A stretch of DNA of 64,000 bases from the NCBI GenBank assembly GCA_025351345.1, contig JANXWB010000042.1:24129-88128 (forward strand), written 5' to 3'. This document shows, piece after piece, positions 27,132 to 36,210 of this stretch; the first letter of the stretch is position 1; every line of letters starts with the position of its first letter. Made by a program: the position numbers and the translations under genes. Below the pieces are notes generated by a model. It was given only the letters and a program-made list of their open reading frames with translations, searched no databases and had not been told where the DNA came from. The DNA is from Synechococcales cyanobacterium GL140_1_metabat_312 (GTDB lineage Bacteria > Cyanobacteriota > Cyanobacteriia > Leptolyngbyales > Leptolyngbyaceae).

Positions 27132-29204
27132 TTACATCGACGACAAATACGTATATCCCGTCAAACAACGTTCGTAATGCTGAAGCAACATCTGCGATTC
27201 TTCCAGGGTGATTTTTTTTTCCTCCATCGCAATCTCTGTCCGTTTTCGCATACTTTCAAGTAAATCGTCAGAACTGTACTGGACATAACTCAGCACTTCC
27301 TTCATCGTGTCGCCCTTCACTACATGCTCAATCTCATATCCTGTGGGGGTTAGACGAATATGCACCGTATTGGTATCGCCAAATAAATTATGTAAATTGC
27401 CCATAATCTCCTGATAAGCCCCGTTTAAGAACATTCCCAAGTAATAGGGTTCGTTGTCTTTGAGCGTATGAACTTCAAGCAGTGGTTTTACCTCGCGGGC
27501 AGCACCAATAAAGCGATCGATTTTTCCATCACTATCACAAGTGAGATCCGCTAAAGTCGCGCGTTGAGTCGGTTCTTCATTTAAGCGATGGATTGGCATG
27601 ATGGGAAAAAGTTGGTCGATCGCCCAGCTATCTGGGGCTGACTGAAAAACTGAAAGATTCATATAATAAATTGAGGCCATCACCTGCTCAAGATTCGTTA
27701 ACTCTTCGGGCACAAAATCCATGGCGTGTAAATGGTATTGAATCCTGTGGCAGCACGACCAAAACAACCGTTCCGCCTTTGCTCGTTCGGGCAAGCTCAA
27801 ATACCCAAGTCCAAATAGACTAATGGCTTCTTCCTTGAACTGCGCCGCATCATTGAACGGTTCTTGAAGATTATCGCGGGTGATAGATGCGTAAGTTTCG
27901 TGGAGGTTTCGGATAATTAAATGATCGCCCTCGACGATCGCTTCAACCGTATCTTCGACCACATCGCTCGATCCCAAAATATCAAACACCAACACAGATT
28001 GATGAGACGCGATCGCCCGACCACTTTCACTAATTAATGTTGGCACGGGAAGACTCGCCTGATTACAAGCGTCATTAATTGCCGCCACCACGTCATTCGC
28101 GTAGTTTTGCATGTTGTAATTTTTGGATGCTGCAAACGTCGTTTTTGACCCGTCGTAATCCACACCCAAACCGCCGCCGACATCCAGATATTGCATATTT
28201 GCACCCAAACGCGATAGCTCAGTGTAAATATGGCCAGCTTCCCGGAAGGCATCTTTAAGAACGCTAATGGACGAGATTTGTGAGCCAATATGAAAATGCA
28301 ACAATTGCAATGAATCCAGTAAATCTGCTTTGCGTAGCTTTTCAATCGCGGTCAATATCTCTGGGATCGTCAGTCCAAACTTGGCCCGATCGCCCGCAGA
28401 TGTTCCCCACCGCCCCATGCCCTTCGCACAGAGTTTTGCTCTGATCCCAAGAACAGGTTTGATCCTCAGCTTTTTACTCGCTTCAATGACCTGCTCAACT
28501 TCCTCAACCTGCTCCATAACTACGATCGCAGTTTGACCTAATTTTTGCGCCAGCATCGCGGTCTCGACGTATTCCTGATCTTTGTAGCCATTACAGATCA
28601 CCAACGCACCTTTAGTATCAAGTGATGCGAGGGCAATCAATAATTCCGGCTTGGATCCTGCTTCTAGACCAAATTGGTAAGGCTGACCAAACTTAACTAA
28701 GTTTTGAACAAAATGACGCTGCTGGTTACACTTCACCGGAAAGACTCCGCGATAGATGCCGGGATAGTTATACCGAGCGATCGCTTTCGCAAAACAAGCA
28801 TTTAGCCGTTCAATCCGGTCTTCTAAAATATCGGAGAACCGGATCAATAGGGGCAGTTCCAAATTTCGTTGCTTCAGCCCATTAACCAAATCGCACAGAT
28901 CCAACGACCCACCGCGTAATCCCTTGGGCGAAACGGTGACATGCCCCACGGCATTAATCGAAAAATACGGATCGCCCCAACCATTGATTCGGTACAGTTC
29001 TTCGCTTTTTTCAATGCTCCATTCTTCTGCTTCTACAGCAGCCGATCGCTTGATGGTATTGGATTGAGTGGCAGTTTCAACTTTCTCTGGACTGACAGTT
29101 CGATGACTCTCCCTACGATCGGTTTTACTGATAACAGCTTCAGTTGTTGCCTGAGTGGTTGAGTCCGTATCGATCTTCATATCCATTGCGCGTTCTGCCA
29201 TCAT
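27132..29204 (-). CDS. speA: Biosynthetic arginine decarboxylase
   Basis: 690 residues from ATG 29204 (AAGGG upstream; the frame opens further but lacks homology). PLP enzyme converting arginine to agmatine for polyamine synthesis. After a 75-residue Ser/Thr-rich leader come INGWGDPYFSIN and the PLP-lysine segment GVFPVKCNQQRHFV, then the glycine loop GGGLGVDYDG, and SESGRAIASHQ. The C-terminal part includes NGAYQEIMGNLHNLFGD. Length is normal for the SpeA type. Single gene. Confidence 0.96.
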   Translation of the reverse strand: MMAERAMDMKIDTDSTTQATTEAVISKTDRRESHRTVSPEKVETATQSNTIKRSAAVEAEEWSIEKSEELYRINGWGDPYFSINAVGHVTVSPKGLRGGSLDLCDLVNGLKQRNLELPLLIRFSDILEDRIERLNACFAKAIARYNYPGIYRGVFPVKCNQQRHFVQNLVKFGQPYQFGLEAGSKPELLIALASLDTKGALVICNGYKDQEYVETAMLAQKLGQTAIVVMEQVEEVEQVIEASKKLRIKPVLGIRAKLCAKGMGRWGTSAGDRAKFGLTIPEILTAIEKLRKADLLDSLQLLHFHIGSQISSISVLKDAFREAGHIYTELSRLGANMQYLDVGGGLGVDYDGSKTTFAASKNYNMQNYANDVVAAINDACNQASLPVPTLISESGRAIASHQSVLVFDILGSSDVVEDTVEAIVEGDHLIIRNLHETYASITRDNLQEPFNDAAQFKEEAISLFGLGYLSLPERAKAERLFWSCCHRIQYHLHAMDFVPEELTNLEQVMASIYYMNLSVFQSAPDSWAIDQLFPIMPIHRLNEEPTQRATLADLTCDSDGKIDRFIGAAREVKPLLEVHTLKDNEPYYLGMFLNGAYQEIMGNLHNLFGDTNTVHIRLTPTGYEIEHVVKGDTMKEVLSYVQYSSDDLLESMRKRTEIAMEEKKITLEESQMLLQHYERCLTGYTYLSSM

Positions 29205-29696
29205 TACAACCCTTAGAAATTGACCGTATGAGTGGTTAAGTTTATCGCATTTGCCCAAAGTTCGCGTCACTAACAAGGCATGTTCACTATGCGATTCAAT
29301 ATGCCACTATTTGTACATTTTTGGAGGGAATGGGTATCTCAGTACACCAGATCTCAGGTCAGTGATTTTCAGGATCGGCTGATTATTGTAAGAAATTAAT
29401 CGTCTGATTTATTGGTCTAGCTCCGCTTTATTACTGAGTTAATTTTTCTGTTCCTAGGTTTCAAACTTACAGACCCTAGCGGATATTGCAAATTCGTCAG
29501 TAAATCTACTTATTTCATTCATATAGAGCGGATAAACCATAATCTCTGTCGATCGAATATTTAACGGAACAATATTTTTCAGCCCTAGGTTCCAATTACC
29601 GTGAAGATGATTGGCCTTCTCTAGTTATTTCGGGATTCATCTGAGAGGGTGGAATCGACCCCATCGTTCGACGCCTTGTCGGCTTGAAATACTCTC
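29205..29696. other. 492-bp gap upstream of the PEP-CTERM gene
   Basis: Holds the speA promoter at its left end and a long AT-rich leader for the PEP-CTERM gene. Two similar short blocks, CCTAGGTTTCAA (29453-29464) and CCTAGGTTCCAA (29584-29595), are spaced about 131 bp apart and could be protein-binding sites. No gene or stable terminator was seen. Confidence 0.4.
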
Positions 29697-30512
29697 ATGA
29701 AAAAAACTACTCGTCATTCATTTGCTGGAACTCTTCTCTTTGCTGCTGTCCTTTGCTCACAGGCTAGTGGCGCTTCAGCACAGTCTGTATCTAATAATTT
29801 GGCAGTCAAAGCAACACTAACGGCAGACAACCACTATGCCCTCTTCTCTGGAAATGCTGATGGGAGTATCCTGAATTTCTTTGGACGCAATGAGAAAGGT
29901 GCTTATGGTGGTGCAGCAGGTTGGAACAACGGAACTCTGGGTGGCGCGACCTACAATACCAACAATGGCAATGGTTACAACTGGTCTAGTGCTGAGACTT
30001 GGAATTTCAACGTCAAACAGAATGACTATCTATATGTCGTGACGTGGGACGATCGTTCGGTGGATGAATCTTGGGTGGGTCAATTCGACATCTCTGCTGG
30101 AGATCAACAAAAGCAACTCCTCTCTAAGCCAGGTTCTTGGGAATATTTGACGACGCAATGGAGCATAAATCCTGGAGATATGGGTGACACCCCAACGAAT
30201 GCAGTCCTCAATAAGGAAATCTCAACAGCAAAATGGGAGGATGCGAAAAGCCGTGGGATGAACGATGGCACTACAAATCCATGGGGACGGATCAATGAGG
30301 TCACGAGCGCCGCTGAATTCTTGAATACCACAACTAATGGGACAGGGCTAAAGCGCGACAACAATAGCTATACTATCTTCCGCACCAAGGTAAATATCGC
30401 TAATACGATCGGGCTACCTCCCGTGAAAAGTGTGCCAGAACCAGCGAGCCTACTAGCTTTAGGTACTCTTGGACTAGCGGGCTTAGTGTCTAAAAAACGT
30501 AAGCATCAGTAA
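29697..30512 (+). CDS. PEP-CTERM sorting-domain protein
   Basis: 271 residues. Signal peptide (MKKTTRHSFAGTLLFAAVLCSQASGASA), then a Gly/Asn/Trp-rich body: YALFSGNADGS, FFGRNEKGAYGG, WNFNVKQNDYLYVVTWDD. That last segment resembles extracellular beta-sandwich domains but I cannot name the family. The C-terminus is a textbook PEP-CTERM: SVPEPASLLALGTLGLAGLV followed by SKKRK. Predicted to be exported and cut by exosortase. Long intergenic leader implies independent regulation. Confidence 0.88.
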   Translation: MKKTTRHSFAGTLLFAAVLCSQASGASAQSVSNNLAVKATLTADNHYALFSGNADGSILNFFGRNEKGAYGGAAGWNNGTLGGATYNTNNGNGYNWSSAETWNFNVKQNDYLYVVTWDDRSVDESWVGQFDISAGDQQKQLLSKPGSWEYLTTQWSINPGDMGDTPTNAVLNKEISTAKWEDAKSRGMNDGTTNPWGRINEVTSAAEFLNTTTNGTGLKRDNNSYTIFRTKVNIANTIGLPPVKSVPEPASLLALGTLGLAGLVSKKRKHQ

Positions 30513-30580
30513 TCCATCAATAATTGTTGATAAGGGGTAATCGAGCTGATTCTCATTGTCGCTGTTAGGTCAACTAAAAC

Positions 30581-30618
30581 AAAAATCGTCTCCACTAGTA
30601 GAATGGGGGCGATTTTTT
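30581..30618 (+). terminator. Intrinsic terminator of the PEP-CTERM gene
   Basis: AAAAATCGTCTCCA pairs with TGGGGGCGATTTTT using two G-U pairs around an eight-base loop, ending in TTTTTT. Confidence 0.8.
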
Positions 30619-30717
30619 GTAAATGATACTTTGTGAATATCCTGGGCGCTCAGCCGAGATCCTTTGCTGCTACTCTGATGGATGGAAAACTCTCTTTTAA
30701 GCTTGAGAACAGCAGTC

Positions 30718-31167
30718 ATGGAAAGAACATTTATTGCCATTAAGCCCGATGGCGTCCAGCGTAAGCTTGTTGCTGAGATTATCGGTCGCTTTGAGCGAAA
30801 AGGATTTAAGCTCGTGGGCCTGAAGCTGATGAAGGTCAGTAAAGAACTCGCGGAACAGCACTATGGCATTCACAAAGAGCGTCCATTCTTCCCCGACTTG
30901 GTTGAATTTATTATCTCCAGCCCAGTTGTTGCGATCGTTCTTGAAGGCGATGGGGTCGTGGCGGCTGGACGTAAAATTATCGGCGCAACCAATCCCTTGA
31001 ATTCGGAGCCGGGAACAATTCGGGGCGATTACGGTGCAAGTATCGGTCGTAACCTAATTCATGGTTCTGATGCTATTGAAACTGCTCAAAGCGAAATCGC
31101 GATGTGGTTCAAGGAAGACGAACTAGTTGCTTGGGAACCCACGATGACGAAGTGGATTTACGAATAA
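30718..31167 (+). CDS. ndk: Nucleoside diphosphate kinase
   Basis: 149 residues from ATG 30718 ([15 protein letters not shown], the family's start). Transfers gamma-phosphate among NTPs and NDPs through a phosphohistidine; the active His lies in RNLIHGSDA. Also seen are [19 protein letters not shown] and the [17 protein letters not shown] loop. Normal length; ends in [11 protein letters not shown]. Single gene with a strong terminator. Confidence 0.98.
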   Translation: MERTFIAIKPDGVQRKLVAEIIGRFERKGFKLVGLKLMKVSKELAEQHYGIHKERPFFPDLVEFIISSPVVAIVLEGDGVVAAGRKIIGATNPLNSEPGTIRGDYGASIGRNLIHGSDAIETAQSEIAMWFKEDELVAWEPTMTKWIYE

Positions 31168-31187
31168 TTGACTTCATCCATACATTT

Positions 31188-31217
31188 ACAGTTTGCGTAG
31201 AAACAGTTTGTGTAGAC
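31188..31217. repeat. 15-bp imperfect tandem repeat after ndk
   Basis: ACAGTTTGCGTAGAA (31188-31202) is followed by ACAGTTTGTGTAGAC (31203-31217), two mismatches, and then a partial third copy. Confidence 0.7.
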
Positions 31218-31228
31218 AATTTGTATAA

Positions 31229-31266
31229 AAAAGCAGGTGGGACATCAATCCTCCACCTGCTTTTTG
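31229..31266 (+). terminator. Intrinsic terminator of ndk
   Basis: AAGCAGGTGG (31231-31240) pairs with CCACCTGCTT (31253-31262), followed by TTTT on the plus strand. The minus strand also shows a T-rich flank, so it may serve the convergent terC gene too. Confidence 0.85.
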
Positions 31267-31287
31267 TTATCCATCCCTAATTTTCAG

Positions 31288-32070
31288 CTATCCAATTTTC
31301 TCAGCAGTAAGATCTTCGACCGCTTCAGAGTCGATCGTTTCACCTGCAACAGTTCCGAGCGTCTCACCTATCTTATTATCCCGTTTTTTGGAGAATCCCC
31401 AAGCAAAAACACCAGCGATCGCCAACACCATTACCCATTCCGGCGGCACCAAACTATCATTAACCACTCGCAGTAACAGCCGAAAGCCCACAAAAGATAC
31501 TGTGACATAGCCCGCATCTTCAAGATGGGTATATTCCTCTAGCCATATCATGAATTGCCCCGCCATAAACCGTAGCGCAATAATCCCGATTGTCCCGCCT
31601 AGCAAAATTAACCAAGTTTCATTCGAGACGGCGATCGCGGTCGTTACGCTATCAAGGGAAAACGCCAAATCCGTCAGCGCCAATACCGGAATTGCCTGCC
31701 ATAAATTTGCAAATCGGGGTGCTGTATGGTCCCCGTCTTCATCTTCTGTTGAGGTAAAGTGCTGAAACACAAGCCAGAGAAGATAGGCTGCCCCCGGCAA
31801 TTCAAACTGCCATTGATTGACCACTTGCGACGCGACTAGAATTAAGGCCATCCGAAGGATATACGCTAGAAAGAGACCAATATTTAGTGCCTTTTCCTCT
31901 AGCTTTGGATCCTGTAATCCTTGAGTAATGGCAGCAAGGGCAATCGCATTATCCGCTGATAGAACAGCTTCTAAAGCAACTAAGACTGGCAAAATCAATA
32001 AAGACTGAGGCGTCCAGTTATCTGGAATGAGCTGAGTGGGATTGAGCAGGTCTGAGAAAGGTTCCAGCAT
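31288..32070 (-). CDS. TerC family integral membrane protein
   Basis: 260 residues with seven or so hydrophobic helices. Two acidic membrane motifs typical of TerC are present: EAVLSADNAIALAAI in the first helix region and DLAFSLDSVTTAIAV in the middle. TerC proteins take part in metal (Mn) export and thylakoid or envelope membrane protein insertion in plastids and bacteria. C-terminus is a cytoplasmic acidic tail. Named tellurite resistance proteins only by historical association. Divergent from psaM. Confidence 0.92.
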   Translation of the reverse strand: MLEPFSDLLNPTQLIPDNWTPQSLLILPVLVALEAVLSADNAIALAAITQGLQDPKLEEKALNIGLFLAYILRMALILVASQVVNQWQFELPGAAYLLWLVFQHFTSTEDEDGDHTAPRFANLWQAIPVLALTDLAFSLDSVTTAIAVSNETWLILLGGTIGIIALRFMAGQFMIWLEEYTHLEDAGYVTVSFVGFRLLLRVVNDSLVPPEWVMVLAIAGVFAWGFSKKRDNKIGETLGTVAGETIDSEAVEDLTAEKIG

Positions 32071-32328
32071 CGGTAGGTGAAATTAAAACTTAGATGGGTT
32101 CAGTCTACCATTGCATATCTAGCACCATCGGGGGGAGAACCGAAGAGATGTGAGCGTAAGGATTTTGGATTGCAATGGATTCTTTGCCGTTTGTTACAGT
32201 GGATTACAGCAGATTCCGCTAACCTTCCGTCATGGGGTTTAATCAAGGAGTTAGCTAAGCGATAGGATTGGCCTTAATTTTTGGCTGATTATTTTGTGGC
32301 TTGGCTGTAATTATTAGGAGCAATCACA

Positions 32329-32421
32329 ATGACCGATTCACAAGTGCTAGTGGCCATTTTTGTGGCATTGATCCCAGGTATCTTGGCGCTCCGTCTTTCG
32401 ACTGAACTCTACAAGAACTAA
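32329..32421 (+). CDS. psaM: Photosystem I reaction centre subunit XII
   Basis: 30-residue single-helix protein: MTDSQVLVAIFVALIPGIL then ALRLSTELYKN. It matches PsaM throughout, including the terminal RLSTELYK motif. PsaM sits near the trimer interface of cyanobacterial photosystem I. AGGAG lies 8 bp upstream of the ATG. The gene stands alone between terC (divergent) and a hairpin terminator. Confidence 0.96.
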   Translation: MTDSQVLVAIFVALIPGILALRLSTELYKN

Positions 32422-32871
32422 TCACAAGATCTTAGGACGCGGCCAAATTACGATCGCGTTTTGTATCTTTCAAAGCCTGGATAACGCTTAGGATTTTTCT
32501 TAATCAGTTATCTAGGCTTTTATCGTAAGGAGAACGGGGATCATTGTGATGCAGGATATTCACCCACATCTTTAAAGATGCGTGAACGATCGTTTAAGCT
32601 CTTCGGGTATTCTAAGATCACTCTCTGAAGGGCGCTGAATAGGGCTTTTTTCTCTAAAATAAGTTTTTTGGTGCTTAAATTTTGCTCTTCGATCGTCCGA
32701 TCGCAGCTACACTAGCGAGACAAGTTTTTCTTGTAAGAAATGAAGTTCAAGTAAATGCACAGATTATCCCCTGTAGAAACTTTGTTTTCTAGTCAAGTAT
32801 TTGATGCATCTGCTTTACCAAGCCGTTTAGAGGAGATGTTCTCTGAACGGGAACGAATGTGATTTGACACT
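32422..32871. other. 450-bp gap after psaM
   Basis: Contains the two psaM-distal hairpins, then about 350 bp with no open frame of interest. A palindrome ACATCTTTAAAGATGCGT lies near 32573, and the stretch 32600-32720 has several GC-containing blocks and a T run at about 32647. It could hold a small RNA or a long leader for the downstream gene; nothing decisive is visible. Confidence 0.4.
32472..32523 (+). terminator. Intrinsic terminator of psaM
   Basis: AAAGCCTGGATAAC (32472-32485) pairs with GTTATCTAGGCTTT (32507-32520) with one G-U pair, then TTAT. A smaller ACGCG/CGCGT hairpin at 32437-32459 precedes it. Confidence 0.75.
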
Positions 32872-33318
32872 ATGAACGCACTCCCTAAGTTGCCGCAACA
32901 ATCTAACTTCCCTCAAAAACAACGGTCTCCTTCATGGTCTACCGTCCGCCGAACCTCTGCTCAATCGTCTAAGGTACGAGTTACGCGTCAACATCGTCTT
33001 GTGGCGTTTGAAACCTTTTTGCGTTTGGGTGTCAATGTGGGATTAAGTGCGATCGCTCTTTCGACGTTGGTGTATTTGTTACCCTACCGCACAGCTCAGG
33101 CTCAAAAATTGAAGGAAGTTCAGAGCGAAGTTCAACAGGCCGAAGCCCGCGTTGCCCAGATCCAAGCCGAGTTTAGTCGGAATTTTGATTCCAATCAGGT
33201 TAAGGCGATTTTGCAAGAGCAGACTCATATGGTGGATCCAAATCAACGAGTAGTGGTTTTTGACGATCGTATTCCTGTCAATTCTGATAAATCAGATAAG
33301 GTCGCTCAGACTCCTTAG
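32872..33318 (+). CDS. Single-pass membrane protein with coiled coil, unknown function
   Basis: 148 residues: basic Ser/Gln-rich N-terminus (about 1-45), one membrane helix at 50-70 (LGVNVGLSAIALSTLVYLLPY), a coiled coil at 75-105 (KEVQSEVQQAEARVAQIQAEF) and an acidic Val/Asp-rich tail. The topology (short cytoplasmic basic region, helix, extracytoplasmic coil) is like FtsL/DivIC division proteins, but there is no sequence evidence beyond topology. A conserved-looking cyanobacterial protein. Single gene. Confidence 0.72.
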   Translation: MNALPKLPQQSNFPQKQRSPSWSTVRRTSAQSSKVRVTRQHRLVAFETFLRLGVNVGLSAIALSTLVYLLPYRTAQAQKLKEVQSEVQQAEARVAQIQAEFSRNFDSNQVKAILQEQTHMVDPNQRVVVFDDRIPVNSDKSDKVAQTP

Positions 33319-33430
33319 AATTTCGTGTCGAATTGATACTAGATCATAAGTACTATATCACTTCTGCGTCAACTCTGGATTCTCTGTATAAAATATGCGA
33401 AGGCTCCCAGATTCCACATGAGGCAGAGAT

Positions 33431-34198
33431 ATGGCGATTATTTCGCTCAAGGCTTGGTATATCGAAGAATATGAGCCATTGAAGCAGCTCCAGAAGCGGC
33501 CCTATGATCTTCGGCTCAGCAAAAATAGTTTGTTGAAGTCAGGGTTGCGGGCTGACTTTTTGGATGAGTCGGAAGTGGTAATGCAATCGGCTTGGTTTCA
33601 GCGTTACCTTGAAGGTGATTTGGTTGAGTTTTATATTCAGGGCAGTGGGGGCTATGCGATCGCGAACATTGATCTGAGCAGTCATGAGATTTATTTTACC
33701 AAGCAGGATGTGATGGCTCATCTCCAACCTGTAATTTTCTTTTCTTATCAGCAGTCCTATGCCGAGTCTAGTGAATTGCTGCGGGATGAATTGACTTCTA
33801 TTTTAGAGGTTATCAATAAGAAATCTCGGGTTGAAATTACCCTCAAAGAATCTCATCGACTTGATGATGGACCCGTGCGGTTAAGTAGTCCATTAATGCG
33901 ATCGATTCGGCAAAGTCTTCTTTATGTGGCGGATGGTACCTCTATTGCGCAGATTCCAGATGCCGCTATGCCTCAGTTGATTCCGAGTCCCCAGGTTTGT
34001 GTGGAGACAGGGTATGCGTTGCAGTGTAAGCGCGTGGAACAGATTTTGATGACTCAGATGGAACGATCGGATGTTCCAGGGCATTTTCCGTTTGATTTGC
34101 CGACTCAGAATCGATTAATTTTCCAAGATGCAAAACAATTGCACCAATCTTTGCCGAAAGCGATCGAGATGCAACTGAAGCGGTTCAATTTGTTTTAA
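33431..34198 (+). CDS. Unknown soluble protein
   Basis: 255 residues with no signal peptide or membrane span. The N-terminal part (IISLKAWYIEEYEPL, then a DLRLSKNSLLKSGLRADFL block) and the middle (FYIQGSGGYAIANIDL, HEIYFTKQDV) look like a mixed alpha/beta domain; the remainder is helical with Cys residues in VCVETGYALQCKRVEQIL. I do not recognise the family. Ribosome site AGGCAGAG just upstream. It ends head-on against argG. Likely a real gene from its length and codon use. Confidence 0.65.
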   Translation: MAIISLKAWYIEEYEPLKQLQKRPYDLRLSKNSLLKSGLRADFLDESEVVMQSAWFQRYLEGDLVEFYIQGSGGYAIANIDLSSHEIYFTKQDVMAHLQPVIFFSYQQSYAESSELLRDELTSILEVINKKSRVEITLKESHRLDDGPVRLSSPLMRSIRQSLLYVADGTSIAQIPDAAMPQLIPSPQVCVETGYALQCKRVEQILMTQMERSDVPGHFPFDLPTQNRLIFQDAKQLHQSLPKAIEMQLKRFNLF

Positions 34199-34223
34199 AT
34201 CTAAAATTCATGCTTGATATACC

Positions 34224-34255
34224 GATAAAAAATGCCGATCGAAAACTCGATCGGC
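34224..34255 (-). terminator. Intrinsic terminator of argG
   Basis: GCCGATCG (34234-34241) pairs with CGATCGGC (34248-34255) in a 22-base hairpin. On the minus strand it is followed by ATTTTTTAT, correct for argG. Confidence 0.85.
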
Positions 34256-34300
34256 GACAGATTGCAATAAATCAGTCTTCTATCCTCTGAAGTAAGTCCT

Positions 34301-35503
34301 TTATCCGCGTGTCATTTGAGACCAAACACGAGTCGGTAGACCCCAAACGTAGATGAATCCTTCAGCCGCTTTATGGTCGAAATTATCGCCTGCGCCATAG
34401 GTGGCAAGGTCTTCGGCATAAAGGGAATTAGCCGATTTCCGTCCGACGATCGTCGCGTTGCCCTTAAAGAGCTTCACCCGCACAGTTCCACTAACGCGCT
34501 CTTGAGTCTTGCTGACAAAGGCATCTAGTGCTTCTCTGAGCGGACTATACCAAAGACCGTTATAAACCATTTGGCCGTAGGTTTCTTCAATGCCACGCTT
34601 GTAGACGGTGACATCTTTGGCCAGGGTTAGGCTTTCGAGATCGCGGTGCGCATGGATAAGCATGATCAAGGCAGGTGTCTCGTAGATTTCGCGAGACTTG
34701 ATGCCGACGAGACGGTTCTCGATCATATCGACGCGTCCGATGCCGTGGTTACCGACGCGTTTATTCAGATGCACAAACAGTTGGACGGGATCGAATGCCC
34801 TGCCATCAACGGTGACGGGAATTCCGCGATCGAAGCCAATTTCAACGTATTCCGGCTCGTTGGGGGTGTCTTGGATGCTTTTCGTCAAGGCATAAACTTC
34901 TTCGGTAGGTTCGTAGTACGGGTCTTCTAGTGGACCTGCTTCGACGCTTCGACCCAGAAGATTCAAATCGACGCTGTAGGGCGAGGACTTTTTAACGGGA
35001 GATGGAATGCCACATCGTTCCCCGTAGGCGATCGTCTCTTCGCGGCTCATAGCCCATTCACGGGCGGGGGCGAGGACTTTAATATTGGGGTTTAGTGCCG
35101 CGATCGCCACATCAAACCGCACTTGGTCGTTGCCTTTTCCAGTGCAACCATGGGCTACAGCATCAGCACCATACTTTTCAGCCGCTTGCACCAAGAGTTT
35201 GGCGATCAGTGGACGGGCGAGGGCCGTGGAAAGGGGATAGCGATTTTCGTACAGGGCGTTGGCCTGAATCGCAGGAAATGCATAATTTGTGATGAATTCA
35301 GTTTGAACGTCTTCCACTAAAGAAATAGACGCGCCTGAGTCGAGTGCCTTTTGGCGAATGGGTTCAAGTTCGTCTCCTTGTCCTAAGTCTGCGGCGAGGG
35401 TGATGACTTCTTCCACGCCCCATTCATTTTTGAGATACGGGATACAAACGGAGGTATCTACGCCCCCTGAATATGCCAGTACAACCTTCTTAGCTCGCCC
35501 CAT
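34301..35503 (-). CDS. argG: Argininosuccinate synthase
   Basis: 400 residues. ATP-dependent joining of citrulline and aspartate in arginine synthesis. The PP-loop [12 protein letters not shown] is at the N-terminus; further segments are [27 protein letters not shown], and [17 protein letters not shown]. Length is typical (about 400). Interesting only in that argS and speA are in the same window; there is no operon link. Confidence 0.98.
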   Translation of the reverse strand: MGRAKKVVLAYSGGVDTSVCIPYLKNEWGVEEVITLAADLGQGDELEPIRQKALDSGASISLVEDVQTEFITNYAFPAIQANALYENRYPLSTALARPLIAKLLVQAAEKYGADAVAHGCTGKGNDQVRFDVAIAALNPNIKVLAPAREWAMSREETIAYGERCGIPSPVKKSSPYSVDLNLLGRSVEAGPLEDPYYEPTEEVYALTKSIQDTPNEPEYVEIGFDRGIPVTVDGRAFDPVQLFVHLNKRVGNHGIGRVDMIENRLVGIKSREIYETPALIMLIHAHRDLESLTLAKDVTVYKRGIEETYGQMVYNGLWYSPLREALDAFVSKTQERVSGTVRVKLFKGNATIVGRKSANSLYAEDLATYGAGDNFDHKAAEGFIYVWGLPTRVWSQMTRG

Positions 35504-35554
35504 TGATTTTTCCCATATGTCTAACTTTGACAGTGTTCAATCATATGGGATTTC

Positions 35555-36139
35555 TTACAAATTTACGGTTTCTTCGGTGGCAAGTCCGGTGACTTTTTGG
35601 TAGACAGCGTCGATCGGGCCATTCCAGTCAATGCTTTTAAGCTGAATCCGATCGCCATTTGTATAAATTTCAGTTTCCCACCGATCGCTATGCCGAGTGC
35701 GGACTTCGACAAGTTTTTCAGTCTGGCTAATCAGGACATATTCTTCGAGTTCTGCGCAGGTTTGATAATCGACAAATTTTGCTGTCCGGTCGAATTTTGC
35801 AGTGGATTTGGATAGGATTTCGATCACGACTTTGGGATGGAGGATAAAGTCTTCGTTGCCTTTTAAATCATCTGGGTGACAAGTGACCACGACATCGGGA
35901 TAGTAGTAGCAGTTCGCCTCAACGAGCCGCACTTTGATGTCCGAGGACATGACAATACAGGGACTGTTGGCAAAATGGATGTTGAGTTGGGTTGCGATGT
36001 TCCCCGCGATAATTACGTGGAATTTTTTCGCTCCCACCATGGCATAAATTAGTCCACGCTGATATTCATGCTTGATGGGGCTGGCACGCTCGCCTTCAAG
36101 ATAGTCTTCGGGGGAGACGTAGTAATTTAGGGCAACCAT
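35555..36139 (-). CDS. Uma2-type (DUF820) putative endonuclease
   Basis: 194 residues of the Uma2 family, a PD-(D/E)XK-like fold greatly expanded in cyanobacteria. Key parts: SPEDYLEGERASPIKHEYQRG with the first acidic residue, YYYPDVVVTC with the metal-binding Asp, and VVIEILSKSTAKFDRTAKFVDY with the E-x-S motif. It ends in a C-terminal stretch EIYTNGDRIQLKSI. The role is unknown, possibly mobile-element or defence related. It lies between argG and the superoxide dismutase gene, all on the minus strand. Confidence 0.85.
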   Translation of the reverse strand: MVALNYYVSPEDYLEGERASPIKHEYQRGLIYAMVGAKKFHVIIAGNIATQLNIHFANSPCIVMSSDIKVRLVEANCYYYPDVVVTCHPDDLKGNEDFILHPKVVIEILSKSTAKFDRTAKFVDYQTCAELEEYVLISQTEKLVEVRTRHSDRWETEIYTNGDRIQLKSIDWNGPIDAVYQKVTGLATEETVNL

Positions 36140-36210
36140 AGGAATTGTGAATAGAGAATTGTGAATTTTGGTCTCTCGGTCTCCCGACTCAAGTGGATTG
36201 AGGGGAATTT

